A stretch of 59,851 nt of DNA from JAGPKI01 sp052034135 (GTDB taxonomy: Bacteria; Caldisericota; Caldisericia; UBA6126; JAGPKI01): assembly GCA_052034135.1 (NCBI GenBank), contig JBPOJC010000009.1, forward strand, positions 1 to 59,851, written 5' to 3'. How positions within the stretch are numbered: the stretch's first letter is position 1; the number at the start of each line of letters is the position of its first letter. The translations under genes were made by a program, and so were the position numbers. Of the stretch, positions 1 to 8,018 are shown piece after piece. The notes under the pieces were generated by a model that worked only from the letters and a program-made list of their open reading frames with translations, searched no databases and was not told the DNA's origin.

Positions 1-2
1 TT

Positions 3-1481
3 GATTCTGTAGAAAAACAACTAAAAGAGTTTACAGAAGGACAGAAGAAAAAATCTTTTTTTGCTTGGAAACTATATTTTGCCGAGGTATTTGAAGAAAA
101 AGGTGGTTTTGATATAGTCATTGGGAACCCACCGTATATTGGAGAAAAGAATCATAAAGATATGTTTGAACCTGTCAAGAAAAGTGAACTTAGTCAGTTT
201 TATCTAGGTAAAATGGATTATTTTTACTTTTTTTTCCACAAGGCATTGGATATAGCGAGAGAAAATGGAATTATAGCTTTCATTACTACAAATTATTATA
301 TTACTGCAACTGGAGCGAGGAAATTGCGTCAGGATTTTAAAAAGAGGGCAATCATCAAGCATCTGATAAATTTTAATGAGTTAAAGATTTTTGAATCAGC
401 ATTAGGTCAGCACAATATGATAACTATTTTAAAAAAAGGACAAAATGAGAATGAGATTGCCAAAACTTGTATAACTAAAAGGAAAGGTTTTATTGATGCG
501 GAAATTGTAAAGCAAATTTTAAGTGGAAAAGATACCGAAACGCAGTATTATGAGGTTAGGCAAAAAGAATTATACGACGGAGAAGAAAACTATATAAGAA
601 TAACTGGAGTAGAAAATTCAGATGTTGCAAGCGATCCTATTCAAAAAATATTAGATAAAGTTAAACTACAGAGTGTTCCTTTAGGAAGTATTTGCAATGT
701 TAATCAAGGAATAGTAACAGGTGCAGACAAAGTTTCACAAAAACACATTGAAAAATACAATATTAACGCAAACGTTGGAGATGGTATTTTCGTGCTTTCT
801 AACGAAGAGGTTAAAAAATTAAATCTAACTCCTGATGAAAAAGAGATATTGAAACCTTGGTTTAAGAATAGTGATATTTTTAGGTGGGAAACATTATTAT
901 CGACTACTGAAAAATTAATTTATGCGGATAAAAGATTACGTAATTTAGAGGGTAATAAACTAAAAGAACATCTACAAAGGTTCAAGAAAATTTTGGACGA
1001 CTCAACAGTTAATTCTCCATATCTCCATAGGCCAAGAGATATTAACTTTGATTCAAAAAAAATCGTTGCTCCACAGCGAAGTCCAAGAAATACTTTTGGA
1101 TATAATGAAATTCGTTGGTATGCAAGCGCAGACGTATATTTTATTACCGAAAAAGATAAGTCAATTTCACTAAAATATGTTTTGGCATTGCTCAATTCTA
1201 AATTATATTATGTTTGGCTTTATTACCGTGGGAAGAGAAAGGGCGAGAGTTTAGAACTTTATCAAAAACCTCTTTCTGAGGTACCAATTAAGAAAATACT
1301 TAAAAGCGCTCAAAGACCTTTCATAGAAGTTGTAGATGAAATTCTTGCCGCAAAAAAGCAAAATCATCAGGCCGACATAAGTGCCTTAGAGCGTGAAATT
1401 GATAATCTTGTTTACAAGTTTTATGATTTAACCCCCGCTGAAATAAACATTATCGAAAGTAATATTGAGAAGGGAGGATAA
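3..1481 (+). CDS. Type IIG (Eco57I-like) restriction/DNA adenine methyltransferase, 3' part
   Basis: The frame is open from the window edge, so this is the C-terminal 492 residues of a larger protein; an internal Met at 162 is not the start. The N6-adenine methyltransferase motif IV NPPY is at visible residues 42-45 (bases 126-137), preceded by FDIVIG. Roughly residues 200-480 resemble the TaqI/Eco57I-like C-terminal specificity region, with a KGESLELYQKPLSEVPI stretch and the family-typical ending IDNLVYKFYDLTPAEI. By family knowledge such proteins methylate adenine in a target site and often carry a fused nuclease; the nuclease part, if present, lies upstream. The next gene begins 4 bases after the stop, so the two were probably co-transcribed. 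A solitary methyltransferase or a BREX-type PglX relative cannot be excluded without the N-terminus. Confidence 0.85.
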   Translation, partial: DSVEKQLKEFTEGQKKKSFFAWKLYFAEVFEEKGGFDIVIGNPPYIGEKNHKDMFEPVKKSELSQFYLGKMDYFYFFFHKALDIARENGIIAFITTNYYITATGARKLRQDFKKRAIIKHLINFNELKIFESALGQHNMITILKKGQNENEIAKTCITKRKGFIDAEIVKQILSGKDTETQYYEVRQKELYDGEENYIRITGVENSDVASDPIQKILDKVKLQSVPLGSICNVNQGIVTGADKVSQKHIEKYNINANVGDGIFVLSNEEVKKLNLTPDEKEILKPWFKNSDIFRWETLLSTTEKLIYADKRLRNLEGNKLKEHLQRFKKILDDSTVNSPYLHRPRDINFDSKKIVAPQRSPRNTFGYNEIRWYASADVYFITEKDKSISLKYVLALLNSKLYYVWLYYRGKRKGESLELYQKPLSEVPIKKILKSAQRPFIEVVDEILAAKKQNHQADISALEREIDNLVYKFYDLTPAEINIIESNIEKGG

Positions 1482-1484
1482 AAG

Positions 1485-1968
1485 GTGAAAATAAAGAAAC
1501 TCATTTTAGAAAATTTTAGGTGTTTTTATGGTAGAGTTGAGATTCCTTTCGAAGACTTTACAGTGTTTATTGGTAGAAATGATCAAGGAAAATCATCTAT
1601 TCTCGAAGCTTTAGATATTTTTATTAATGAAGGTAAGGGCATAGTTAAAGTAGATGAAAAAGATTTGAATTTTAAGGCCAAAAAAGAAAATAAAGAAGAA
1701 TTCAAAATTGGTGTTGTTTTCTATGGATTCCCCTGAAAAATGGGATGACATCGATGTTCCTAAAAAAGTACTTAAAAGGTTAGAAAGTTCAAGAGAAAAA
1801 AGTGATAAAGGAACTACTTACAGTGAAAAGTATGTTAAGTCGATAATATGTGCTGAATTGTCTAAAATCATTACGAAACAAGATCTCGAATCGTTAGGCG
1901 CGTGGGATGAGGTAAGTGGTTGGTTCAGAAAGATCAGCGAATTGGTAAGTAAAGCGTCATCTAAGTAA
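1485..1968 (+). pseudogene. Broken OLD-family/RecF-like ATPase (frameshift and probable internal deletion)
   Basis: A GTG start at 1485 follows a good ribosome site (AGGGAGG, 1471-1477). The first 83 residues are the N-terminus of an OLD/SMC-like AAA ATPase: KIKKLILENFRCF, then Walker A GRNDQGKSS at residues 30-38. The frame closes with TGA at 1734-1736 just after VVFYGFP. The +1 frame continues directly as EKWDDIDVP and runs to 1968, so one frameshift lies near 1733. The second part (about 80 residues) resembles the extreme C-terminus of such proteins, while the several hundred middle residues, including Walker B and any TOPRIM nuclease, are missing. I infer a decayed defence ATPase that partnered the upstream methyltransferase. 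Confidence 0.7.
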
Positions 1969-2059
1969 TTTCACTGTGAAACGAAATTTTAAGTGAAATA
2001 TATTCAAACTTTTTAAATAAAATTGCATTATTGGCTTTTTTAATAAAGGAGGCAGGAAA

Positions 2060-3052
2060 ATGAATGCAAGTCTGGTTATAGCTATTTTAGCCGCTGCTGT
2101 GATGGTGCTTGTGATTGGGCTTATTGTTGCCTTAAAGCGACTTTCAAAAATTCAAGGCGCGATTGATTCGTCTGTGCAAAATTCGGTTAATAATTCCGTT
2201 TCACAGGCAATTGCTAACTATATTGATAAAATTACCACTTCCTTTGGGAGCATTAAGCAAGATTATGGGCAAATTGCCGACAAGCTGCTTTTGCTTACAG
2301 AAATTGGTAACGACACAAAAGCATTGAAGTCGTATCTCACCAATCCAAAAATACGTGGTGTGTGGGGCGAAAGGATGGTTGAGGATATTATAAACCTTGT
2401 TGGCTTAAAGGAAGGAATTAACTATGAAAAGCAAAAGATGTTTGTAACTGGCAAACCAGATTTTACTTTTAAGCTTCCTAACGGAAAGCTTATTAACCTT
2501 GATGCAAAGTTTTCCCTTGATAACTATATGAAATATATTGAGGCAGTTAGCGAAGCAGAAAAGGAAAATCATAAAAAAGAATTTCTTAGAGATGTCACAA
2601 AGACAATAGATGATGTTTCAAAAAGAGAATATATCAATGAAAAGACGGTTGATTTTGCAGTAGTATTCATTGCAAGTGAAGCAGTATATTCTTTCCTTCT
2701 TGCAGAGAAACCAAATATCATTGATGAAGCACTTAAGAAAAAAATTGTCCTTTCATGTCCAACTAATTTATACGCAATGCTTTCTATTGTACGACAGGCA
2801 ACAGAATATTTTGCAATTGAGCAAACTTCAAAAGAAGTTTTGGAGTTTATGGATAAATTCCGTAAAGAATGGAACAATTTTACTTTAAGATTTGATAAGA
2901 TCAGCGATTTAATTAATAAAGTTAGAGACGCCTTTAATGAAGTTTCAACCACGCGGAAGGATAAGCTCGACTCCATTCTTTACGATATTGATATGCTTAC
3001 AAAAAGTGTTGGCATAATTGAATACGAATATGAGATACAATCGGAGGATTAG
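2060..3052 (+). CDS. rmuC: DNA recombination protein RmuC
   Basis: 330-residue RmuC family protein, thought from E. coli genetics to limit inversion/recombination at repeats; the domain is related to restriction-endonuclease-like folds. It starts at ATG after an AAGGAGG-type ribosome site. Residues about 4-24 form one hydrophobic helix, so it is likely an inner-membrane-anchored cytoplasmic protein, followed by a short coiled region. The core signature is clear: RGVWGERMVEDII near residues 98-110, then PDFTFKLPNGKLINLDAKF and, towards the C-terminus, VLSCPTNLYAMLSIVRQA. It is shorter than E. coli RmuC (about 475) mostly through a reduced N-terminal coiled coil. It stands alone, with the repeat block beginning about 185 bases downstream. 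Confidence 0.93.
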   Translation: MNASLVIAILAAAVMVLVIGLIVALKRLSKIQGAIDSSVQNSVNNSVSQAIANYIDKITTSFGSIKQDYGQIADKLLLLTEIGNDTKALKSYLTNPKIRGVWGERMVEDIINLVGLKEGINYEKQKMFVTGKPDFTFKLPNGKLINLDAKFSLDNYMKYIEAVSEAEKENHKKEFLRDVTKTIDDVSKREYINEKTVDFAVVFIASEAVYSFLLAEKPNIIDEALKKKIVLSCPTNLYAMLSIVRQATEYFAIEQTSKEVLEFMDKFRKEWNNFTLRFDKISDLINKVRDAFNEVSTTRKDKLDSILYDIDMLTKSVGIIEYEYEIQSED

Positions 3053-3384
3053 CCAATAAGAATTTAGAAGATAAAAATGTTAGTAGTATATTATGGATAG
3101 AAGTCTTTTGGTTAAACATTTGTTCGTTTGTTATTGCAAGCTTAAATAAGGTAAGAATCTCAGTATTTGTTTTTCCATTATTGCAGGTGGCAGATTTATA
3201 TTTGATTTTTGCATTTATTATGCACGCCAAGGTAGAAAAGAAGGAGACCTTTCGTCGCTAAAATGAGCGCTCCTCAGGGTGACGGGAGAGGTTGTCATCC
3301 CCGAACCTCTACAAACTGTCATCCCCGAATGTATTTATCGGGGATCCAGACCAATTTTTCTAAGCATACTTTTAAACTCTCTGG

Positions 3385-3404
3385 ATTCCCGCTTTCGCGG
3401 GAAT
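3385..3404. repeat. 20-base palindrome of ATTCCC-N8-GGGAAT type (block A)
   Basis: ATTCCC, then GCTTTCGC, then GGGAAT. It can fold into a hairpin with an 8-bp stem and a TTTC loop. The form is the same as the Neisseria dRS3 element consensus, although common descent is not implied. Confidence 0.85.
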
Positions 3405-3511
3405 GACAAGAAAATCATAGGAATGACAATAAAAATCGCGGGAATGACAGGAAGAATCATAGGAATGACAAGAATAATCGCGGGAATGACAAGAATAATC
3501 GCGGGAATGAC
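3401..3511. repeat. 21-base-period tandem array (block A)
   Basis: GAATGAC begins at 3401, 3421, 3442, 3463, 3484 and 3505, giving spacings of 20, 21, 21, 21 and 21. The filler between copies alternates between AAG/AATAATCGCGG-like and ..AATCATAG-like versions. The same unit in reverse orientation forms the array in block B. Confidence 0.9.
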
Positions 3512-3570
3512 CCCTTTCCGTCATTCTGAGCGTAAGCGAAGAATCTCCTCATCTGTCTTTTCGGTGTAAA

Positions 3571-3599
3571 ACAGACATTCCTGTCTGTTACTTTTTATT
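3571..3599 (+). terminator. Terminator-like hairpin carried by repeat block A
   Basis: ACAGAC, loop ATTCCT, GTCTGT (3571-3588), followed by TACTTTTTATT. It has stem-plus-T-run form and lies downstream of rmuC on the same strand, but the 6-bp stem is short and the element is part of a dispersed repeat. Confidence 0.4.
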
Positions 3600-3825
3600 A
3601 ATGTTTGACCTTATTTCGCATGAGGGTAAAAGAAGGAGACCCTTCGTCGCTGGGAAGACGCTCCTCAGGGTGACTTAGAGGGCAGATGGAGTTCCTTACT
3701 AAGCAAATACAGATATGTTCCTCAGGGTGACGGCGGGGATAGACTGGAGATCTTTCAGTAGTTTGGAGTGAAATACCCTCATAGTGACATGTTTAATGAC
3801 ATATCTATTTACTTCTAAAATGTGC

Positions 3826-3854
3826 TTAAGATTGTCAAATATTTGTGGTATACT
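3826..3854 (+). promoter_or_regulatory. Candidate sigma-70-type promoter for the dehydrogenase module
   Basis: TTAAGA (3826-3831), 17 bases, TATACT (3849-3854). It lies 53 bases upstream of the first gene of the module and after the repeat block. The -10 is good, the -35 weak; the same TTAAGA-N17 layout precedes tRNA-Leu in this window. Confidence 0.5.
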
Positions 3855-3907
3855 TAACTAAAATGATGAAATTAAAAACATGTAAGTGGTGCATATGGAG
3901 GTAGAAA

Positions 3908-4210
3908 GTGCGCATCAAAAATCATCCAATCTTAGAGTTCAGCAAAGGAAATAAGATAACTTTCTTCCTTGATGGTAAAGAGATAGAAGGTTATGACGAT
4001 GAGCCTATAGCTGTATCCCTTTATGCCAATGGAATTAAAACTTTATCTTATAGTCTTAAGTATCACAAACCCAGAGGGCTGTTTTGCTGCATAGGCAATT
4101 GCTCCTCTTGTTTAATGAAAGTTGATGGAGAACCGAATGTAAGAACTTGCGTTAAAAGAGCAAAGCAAGGCATGATTGTAGAGACAGACAGGTTGGTGAA
4201 AAATGATTAA
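3908..4210 (+). CDS. 2Fe-2S subunit of a multi-subunit amino-acid (proline/hydroxyproline-type) dehydrogenase
   Basis: 100-residue protein with a single 2Fe-2S ferredoxin fold of the kind found at the N-terminus of sarcosine oxidase alpha and in small subunits of hydroxyproline/proline dehydrogenases. Visible signature: TFFLDGKEIEG near residues 18-28, LKYHKPRGLFCCIGNCSSC near 56-74, and a final ligand Cys in VRTCVK near 91. The start is GTG at 3908, 8 bases after GGAGG. It overlaps the next gene by 8 bases. It probably accepts electrons from the flavin subunits. The exact substrate of the complex cannot be read from the sequence. Confidence 0.85.
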   Translation: MRIKNHPILEFSKGNKITFFLDGKEIEGYDDEPIAVSLYANGIKTLSYSLKYHKPRGLFCCIGNCSSCLMKVDGEPNVRTCVKRAKQGMIVETDRLVKND

Positions 4211-5291
4211 AGAGGCAGATGTAGTAATTATTGGTGGTGGTCCTGCGGGATTATCTTCAGCACTTGTTCTTGGTCGCGAAGGTGCAAAAGTTTTACTTCT
4301 TGAAAGAGATCCCTTTTTAGGCGGTCAACTTGTTAAACAGACTCATATGTTTTTTGGTTCCAGAGAAGAATATGCAGGAATTAGAGGTTTTGAAATAGGC
4401 AATTTGCTCTCTGAAAACGTTAAGAAATTTAACAATATAGAAATTTTACTTGATACAACTGCATGTGGCTATTACAACGAAGAAGATATGCTTTTAGCTG
4501 TGCGCAATGACGAGGAATTAGTAAGAATTAAGTTTAAGAAGGTTATTGTTGCAACTGGTGCATCTGAGAGAGCACTTCTTTTCGAAAACAATGATCTTCC
4601 AGGAATATACGGCGCAGGAGCCGTACAAACACTTATGAACCTTTACGGTGTTTTACCAGGCAAAGAAGTTGTTATGGTTGGCTCAGGGAATATTGGCCTT
4701 ATAATCTCTTATCAGCTTGTTCAAGCAGGAGCTAAAGTAAAAGCTATAGTTGAAGCTGCTCCTAAGGTAGGTGGTTATTTTGTTCACGCTGCTAAAGCAA
4801 GCAGGTTAGGAATTCCCATATATACATCAACAACGGTTAAAAGGGCTTTCGGGAATGATCAGCTCGAAGGAGTTGAAATTATTTCCCTTGATAAAGATTG
4901 GAATGAAATCCCAGGAACTGTGAGGAAAATTAATTGTGATATTCTTTGTCTTGCAGTTGGCTTATCACCGCTAACTGAACTCTTATGGCAGTTTGGTTGT
5001 AAGATGAAATACATTCCTGAATTGGGTGGCCATGTGCCGATAAGAGATAGGAATTTGATGACCACAAATAAAGATGTGTATATCGCGGGAGATGTTGCTT
5101 CAATTGAAGAGGCAACATCTGCGATGATTGAAGGAATTATTGCTGGTGTCTCTGTTTCAGAATCTCTAAATCTTACTAATTCAGAGCTGTTAGAATTGAG
5201 GGACAATGCTTTTAAAAAGCTATTTGATCTTAGAAATGGTCCTACAGGAGAAAAGATTCTGTCAGGAATTAAAAAATTAGAGGAAGAATAA
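4203..5291 (+). CDS. FAD/NAD(P)-binding oxidoreductase subunit of the dehydrogenase complex
   Basis: 362 residues of the pyridine-nucleotide-disulfide-oxidoreductase fold. It has an N-terminal FAD motif GGGPAGLSSALVLG near residues 10-23, a second Rossmann motif GSGNIG near 160-165, and the late FAD-contact segment DVYIAGDVAS near 295. It corresponds to the alpha subunit of multi-subunit proline/hydroxyproline dehydrogenases (HcnB/PdhA-like). In many homologues a C-terminal BFD-like 2Fe-2S domain is fused here, making about 450-480 residues. That domain is absent and appears instead as the separate gene at 5784. It overlaps the upstream gene by 8 bases and is followed by the next start after 1 base. 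Confidence 0.85.
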   Translation: MIKEADVVIIGGGPAGLSSALVLGREGAKVLLLERDPFLGGQLVKQTHMFFGSREEYAGIRGFEIGNLLSENVKKFNNIEILLDTTACGYYNEEDMLLAVRNDEELVRIKFKKVIVATGASERALLFENNDLPGIYGAGAVQTLMNLYGVLPGKEVVMVGSGNIGLIISYQLVQAGAKVKAIVEAAPKVGGYFVHAAKASRLGIPIYTSTTVKRAFGNDQLEGVEIISLDKDWNEIPGTVRKINCDILCLAVGLSPLTELLWQFGCKMKYIPELGGHVPIRDRNLMTTNKDVYIAGDVASIEEATSAMIEGIIAGVSVSESLNLTNSELLELRDNAFKKLFDLRNGPTGEKILSGIKKLEEE

Positions 5292-5292
5292 A

Positions 5293-5787
5293 ATGTATGA
5301 AGAAAAAGGTTATTTAGAATTAGAAGAACTTAAAGAAAAAATTCCATCCAAGGAAAGGCTAAAAGGAGGTCCTGTTGCCATAATAGAGTGTATTCAGGAA
5401 ATTCCATGTAATCCTTGTCAATCGGCATGTAATAGACGAGCAATAAAGGAATTCAAAAAAATTGTTGATCTGCCTTTAATAGATTTTGAAAAATGCAATG
5501 GTTGTGGTGTATGTATTGCTCAATGCCCTGGATTAGCTATTTTTGTTGTTTGGGAAGATTATAGCGATACTCATGCTTTGGTTAAAATTCCTTATGAATT
5601 CATACCTCTACCAGAGGTTGGCAAAGAATATGATGTTTTAAACAGAAAAGGTGAGGTAGTAGGAAAAGGAGAAGTTATAAAAATTCAATCATTAAAAACA
5701 AACCCAAAGACCAAGATTATCTGGATAAAAGTACCTAAAGAGCTTTGTATGGAGGTAAGAAATATAAAGGTGGTGGATGAAGAGTGA
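5293..5787 (+). CDS. 4Fe-4S ferredoxin-like subunit of the dehydrogenase complex
   Basis: 164-residue soluble iron-sulfur protein. The first Cys group, CIQEIPCNPCQSACNRRAI (about residues 33-52), is followed by a classical KCNGCGVCIAQCPGLAI (about 70-86), so one or two 4Fe-4S clusters are likely. The C-terminal 70 residues form a small beta-rich tail without cysteine clusters. Homologues sit beside FAD/NAD subunits of proline-dehydrogenase-type complexes and probably carry electrons to an acceptor. Its stop overlaps the start of the next gene. Confidence 0.8.
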   Translation: MYEEKGYLELEELKEKIPSKERLKGGPVAIIECIQEIPCNPCQSACNRRAIKEFKKIVDLPLIDFEKCNGCGVCIAQCPGLAIFVVWEDYSDTHALVKIPYEFIPLPEVGKEYDVLNRKGEVVGKGEVIKIQSLKTNPKTKIIWIKVPKELCMEVRNIKVVDEE

Positions 5788-6074
5788 ATAGAGAAGAGGA
5801 AGAAAAAGTTATAGTATGCAGATGCTGTGATGTGACTCTTAAAGAGATAAGAGATTTAATTAGGAAGGGTTATACAACCTTAGATGAAATAAAAAGGCTT
5901 TCGAGGGCAGGGATGGGACAATGTGAAGGCAAAACCTGTCGAACATTGATAATGCAAGAGATAGCAAAAGCAACAGGCAAAACTATGGAGGATATTGATG
6001 TTCCTACTTTTAGACCGCCGATTGTCACAGTTCCTCTTAAATTAATTGTTGAGGAGAGCAGAAATGAAAAATAA
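5784..6074 (+). CDS. BFD-like 2Fe-2S protein, free-standing
   Basis: 96 residues with GTG start at 5784 overlapping the previous stop. The pattern VIVCRCCDVTLKEI, then GMGQCEGKTCRTLI, gives the four Cys of the bacterioferritin-associated ferredoxin (BFD, Fer2_BFD) domain. This domain is normally the C-terminal part of the FAD/NAD subunit in hydroxyproline/proline dehydrogenases; here it is split off as its own polypeptide. It overlaps the following gene by 11 bases, so translation of the module is probably coupled. Confidence 0.85.
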   Translation: MNREEEEKVIVCRCCDVTLKEIRDLIRKGYTTLDEIKRLSRAGMGQCEGKTCRTLIMQEIAKATGKTMEDIDVPTFRPPIVTVPLKLIVEESRNEK

Positions 6075-7218
6075 AGCAGAAGTAGTTATCATTGGTGGTG
6101 GAGTGGTAGGTTGCGCAATTTCATATGAATTAGCAAAGAGAGGCATGAAGGACATTGTTCTCCTTGAGAGAAAATATTTAACTTCCGGTGCCACTGGAAG
6201 GTGTGGAGCAGGCGTAAGACAGCAGTGGGGAACAGAGATGAATTTAAAACTCTCTATCGGATCAGTAAAGAGATTTGAGACATTAAGAGAAGAATTAGGT
6301 TATGATAAAGATATAGAATTTATCCAATCGGGCTATTTCATGCCCGCTTATACTGAAAAGCAGGTGGAGCAATTCAAGAAGAACATAGAACTACAGAGAA
6401 AGTTTGGACTAAAAGTTGATTTTCTAACTCCAGAAGAATCAAAAAAAGTTGTTTCCATAGTAAATACAAATGGTTTGCTTGGTGCTACTTTTTATGATAA
6501 AGATGGTCATTGCAATCCTTTCCATGTAACATATGCTTATTCTGAGGCTGCTAAAAGGTTAGGAGTTGAGATAAACACTTTTACTGAGGTCGTGGGTATA
6601 AAGACTGATGGTTATTCAGTTAAAAGTGTTTTAACAAACAAGGGGAAAATTGATTGCAACATTATTGTAAACGCAGCTGGTGGATGGTCACAGATTATCG
6701 GACAGATGGCAGGGGTAAAGATTCCAACATATTCTGAACGACATCAAATTTTTGTTACAGAACCAATAGAGCCACTTTTTAGACCTATGGTTATGTCTTT
6801 CCACCATAACTTTTATACTCAGCAGGAGCCAAATGGTGCAATATTAATGGGTTTTGGCGACCCCACAGAACCAAAAGATTTTAATCAGGGACATACTTAT
6901 AAGTTTTTAGAAAATGTCACCACGAGAGTAGTTGAAGTGCTTCCACCATTAGATAAAGCAAGACTTTTAAGACAATGGTCAGGATTATATAATATGTCAC
7001 CAGACAAAACTCCAATAATAGGAGAGGCGCCAGAACTTAAAAATTTCTATATGGCTTGCGGCTTCTCAGGTCATGGCTTTATGATCTCACCAATGACAGC
7101 TACTCTAATAGCACAAATGATATGCGGTGAGGAGCTTTCTATTCCCGAAGTAAAGACAAAACTCGATCTTGAGAGATTTGATAGAGGAGAACTTTTTGTT
7201 GAGCCGAGCGTAGTATAA
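6064..7218 (+). CDS. DAO-family FAD-dependent amino-acid dehydrogenase (catalytic subunit)
   Basis: 384 residues starting at ATG 6064, which has GAGGAGAG about 5-12 bases upstream; an in-frame TTG at 6046 precedes that ribosome site and is unlikely. N-terminal FAD motif GGGVVGCAISYELAKRG near residues 10-26, then SGATGRCGAGVRQQWG near 43-58. The C-terminal GFSGHGFMISPMTATLIA is typical of sarcosine/glycine/proline oxidase-like DAO proteins. It is likely the substrate-oxidising beta subunit of the complex built by the four genes upstream. Proline, hydroxyproline or another imino/N-methyl amino acid are all possible substrates. Its stop shares one base with the murI start. Confidence 0.85.
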   Translation: MKNKAEVVIIGGGVVGCAISYELAKRGMKDIVLLERKYLTSGATGRCGAGVRQQWGTEMNLKLSIGSVKRFETLREELGYDKDIEFIQSGYFMPAYTEKQVEQFKKNIELQRKFGLKVDFLTPEESKKVVSIVNTNGLLGATFYDKDGHCNPFHVTYAYSEAAKRLGVEINTFTEVVGIKTDGYSVKSVLTNKGKIDCNIIVNAAGGWSQIIGQMAGVKIPTYSERHQIFVTEPIEPLFRPMVMSFHHNFYTQQEPNGAILMGFGDPTEPKDFNQGHTYKFLENVTTRVVEVLPPLDKARLLRQWSGLYNMSPDKTPIIGEAPELKNFYMACGFSGHGFMISPMTATLIAQMICGEELSIPEVKTKLDLERFDRGELFVEPSVV

Positions 7219-8018
7219 TGATTGGTATTTTTGACTCAGGAGTTGGAGGGCTATCAATTTATAGAGAAATTAAAGCGTTAATTCCTGATACGCATTATAT
7301 TTATTTTTCAGATAATGTGCATTTTCCTTACGGGGAAAAGAGCGAAGAAGAAATTAAAACTTATGCTTACCATATAAGCTCTTTTTTAATTGAAAAAGGA
7401 GCAAAGCTTGTAGTTACAGCTTGTAATTCTGCGACTGTGTCTTCAATAAATTATTTAAGGAGTAATTTTTCAGTGCCTTTTGTTGGTGTTGTGCCGCCCG
7501 TGAAACCAGCAGTTTTATCCACAAAAAGTGGTAAGATCGCAGTTTTGTTAACTGAAGCTTCTTCCAAAGGAAAGAAATATCAAGAGCTTATTGAAATATG
7601 GGCTAACGGTGTAAATGTAATTTCTGTTCAATTTCCTCTCCTTGTTAAGTTGGTCGAGGATGGGATGACAGAAATTTCTTCTATAAAAAGCTATCTCGCT
7701 GATAAACTTGAAAGGCTTAAGAATATGGGAGTGGATACGATAGTTTTAGGGTGCACTCATTTTATTTTTTTAAAGGAAATTATTATTTCAATGTTTGGAG
7801 ACGCTTTTACAGTTTTTGATCCAGCTTTAGGTGTTGCAAAACAAACACTTAAGCTATACTCAGAAATTCAAAACAAAAATCCTCTCCCTGATTCTCAAAA
7901 TGAGGACTTGTTTTATACTTCAGGTGATGTTGAATCCCTTAGGAGATTTATTAAAACATGGTTAAAATTAGATACCGAAAAAGTCTATAAAATAGATTTA
8001 GAATGTTTGAAGATTTAG
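7218..8018 (+). CDS. murI: Glutamate racemase
   Basis: 266 residues, normal length. It interconverts L- and D-glutamate for peptidoglycan. N-terminal IGIFDSGVGGLSI (residues 2-14), DNVHFPYGEKSEEEI, the first catalytic cysteine in TACNSAT near residue 70 and the second in LGCTHF near 178. The two-cysteine, cofactor-independent mechanism is established for the family. The start overlaps the upstream stop by one base, and the 3' end overlaps recG by 16 bases, so it is in an operon with both neighbours although functionally unrelated. Confidence 0.95.
   Translation: MIGIFDSGVGGLSIYREIKALIPDTHYIYFSDNVHFPYGEKSEEEIKTYAYHISSFLIEKGAKLVVTACNSATVSSINYLRSNFSVPFVGVVPPVKPAVLSTKSGKIAVLLTEASSKGKKYQELIEIWANGVNVISVQFPLLVKLVEDGMTEISSIKSYLADKLERLKNMGVDTIVLGCTHFIFLKEIIISMFGDAFTVFDPALGVAKQTLKLYSEIQNKNPLPDSQNEDLFYTSGDVESLRRFIKTWLKLDTEKVYKIDLECLKI

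Larger units (their letters stand above)
3238..3740. repeat. Dispersed mosaic repeat, block A
   Basis: The 855-base interval 3053-3907 has no convincing gene and is largely filled by this composite repeat. Modules in order: a GGAGACC..TCGTCGCT..CTCCTCAGGGTGAC unit (3241-3283); a 25-base inverted repeat ATCCCCGA..TCGGGGAT (3321-3345); a conserved link to a 20-base palindrome (3385-3404); a 21-base-period array (3401-3511); a CATTCTGAGCGTAAGCGAAG unit (about 3522-3541); a hairpin with a T-run (3571-3599); a second GGAGACC..GGGTGAC unit (3631-3674); and a TACAGATATGTTCCTCAGGG tail (to about 3740). The same modules recur in block C in the same order and in block B in inverse orientation. Confidence 0.9.

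Noticed and set aside
3279..3569. 96-codon open frame inside repeat block A
   Set aside because: It translates the 21-base array (repeated GMT-type tripeptides) and has no ribosome site; it is a by-product of the repeat.
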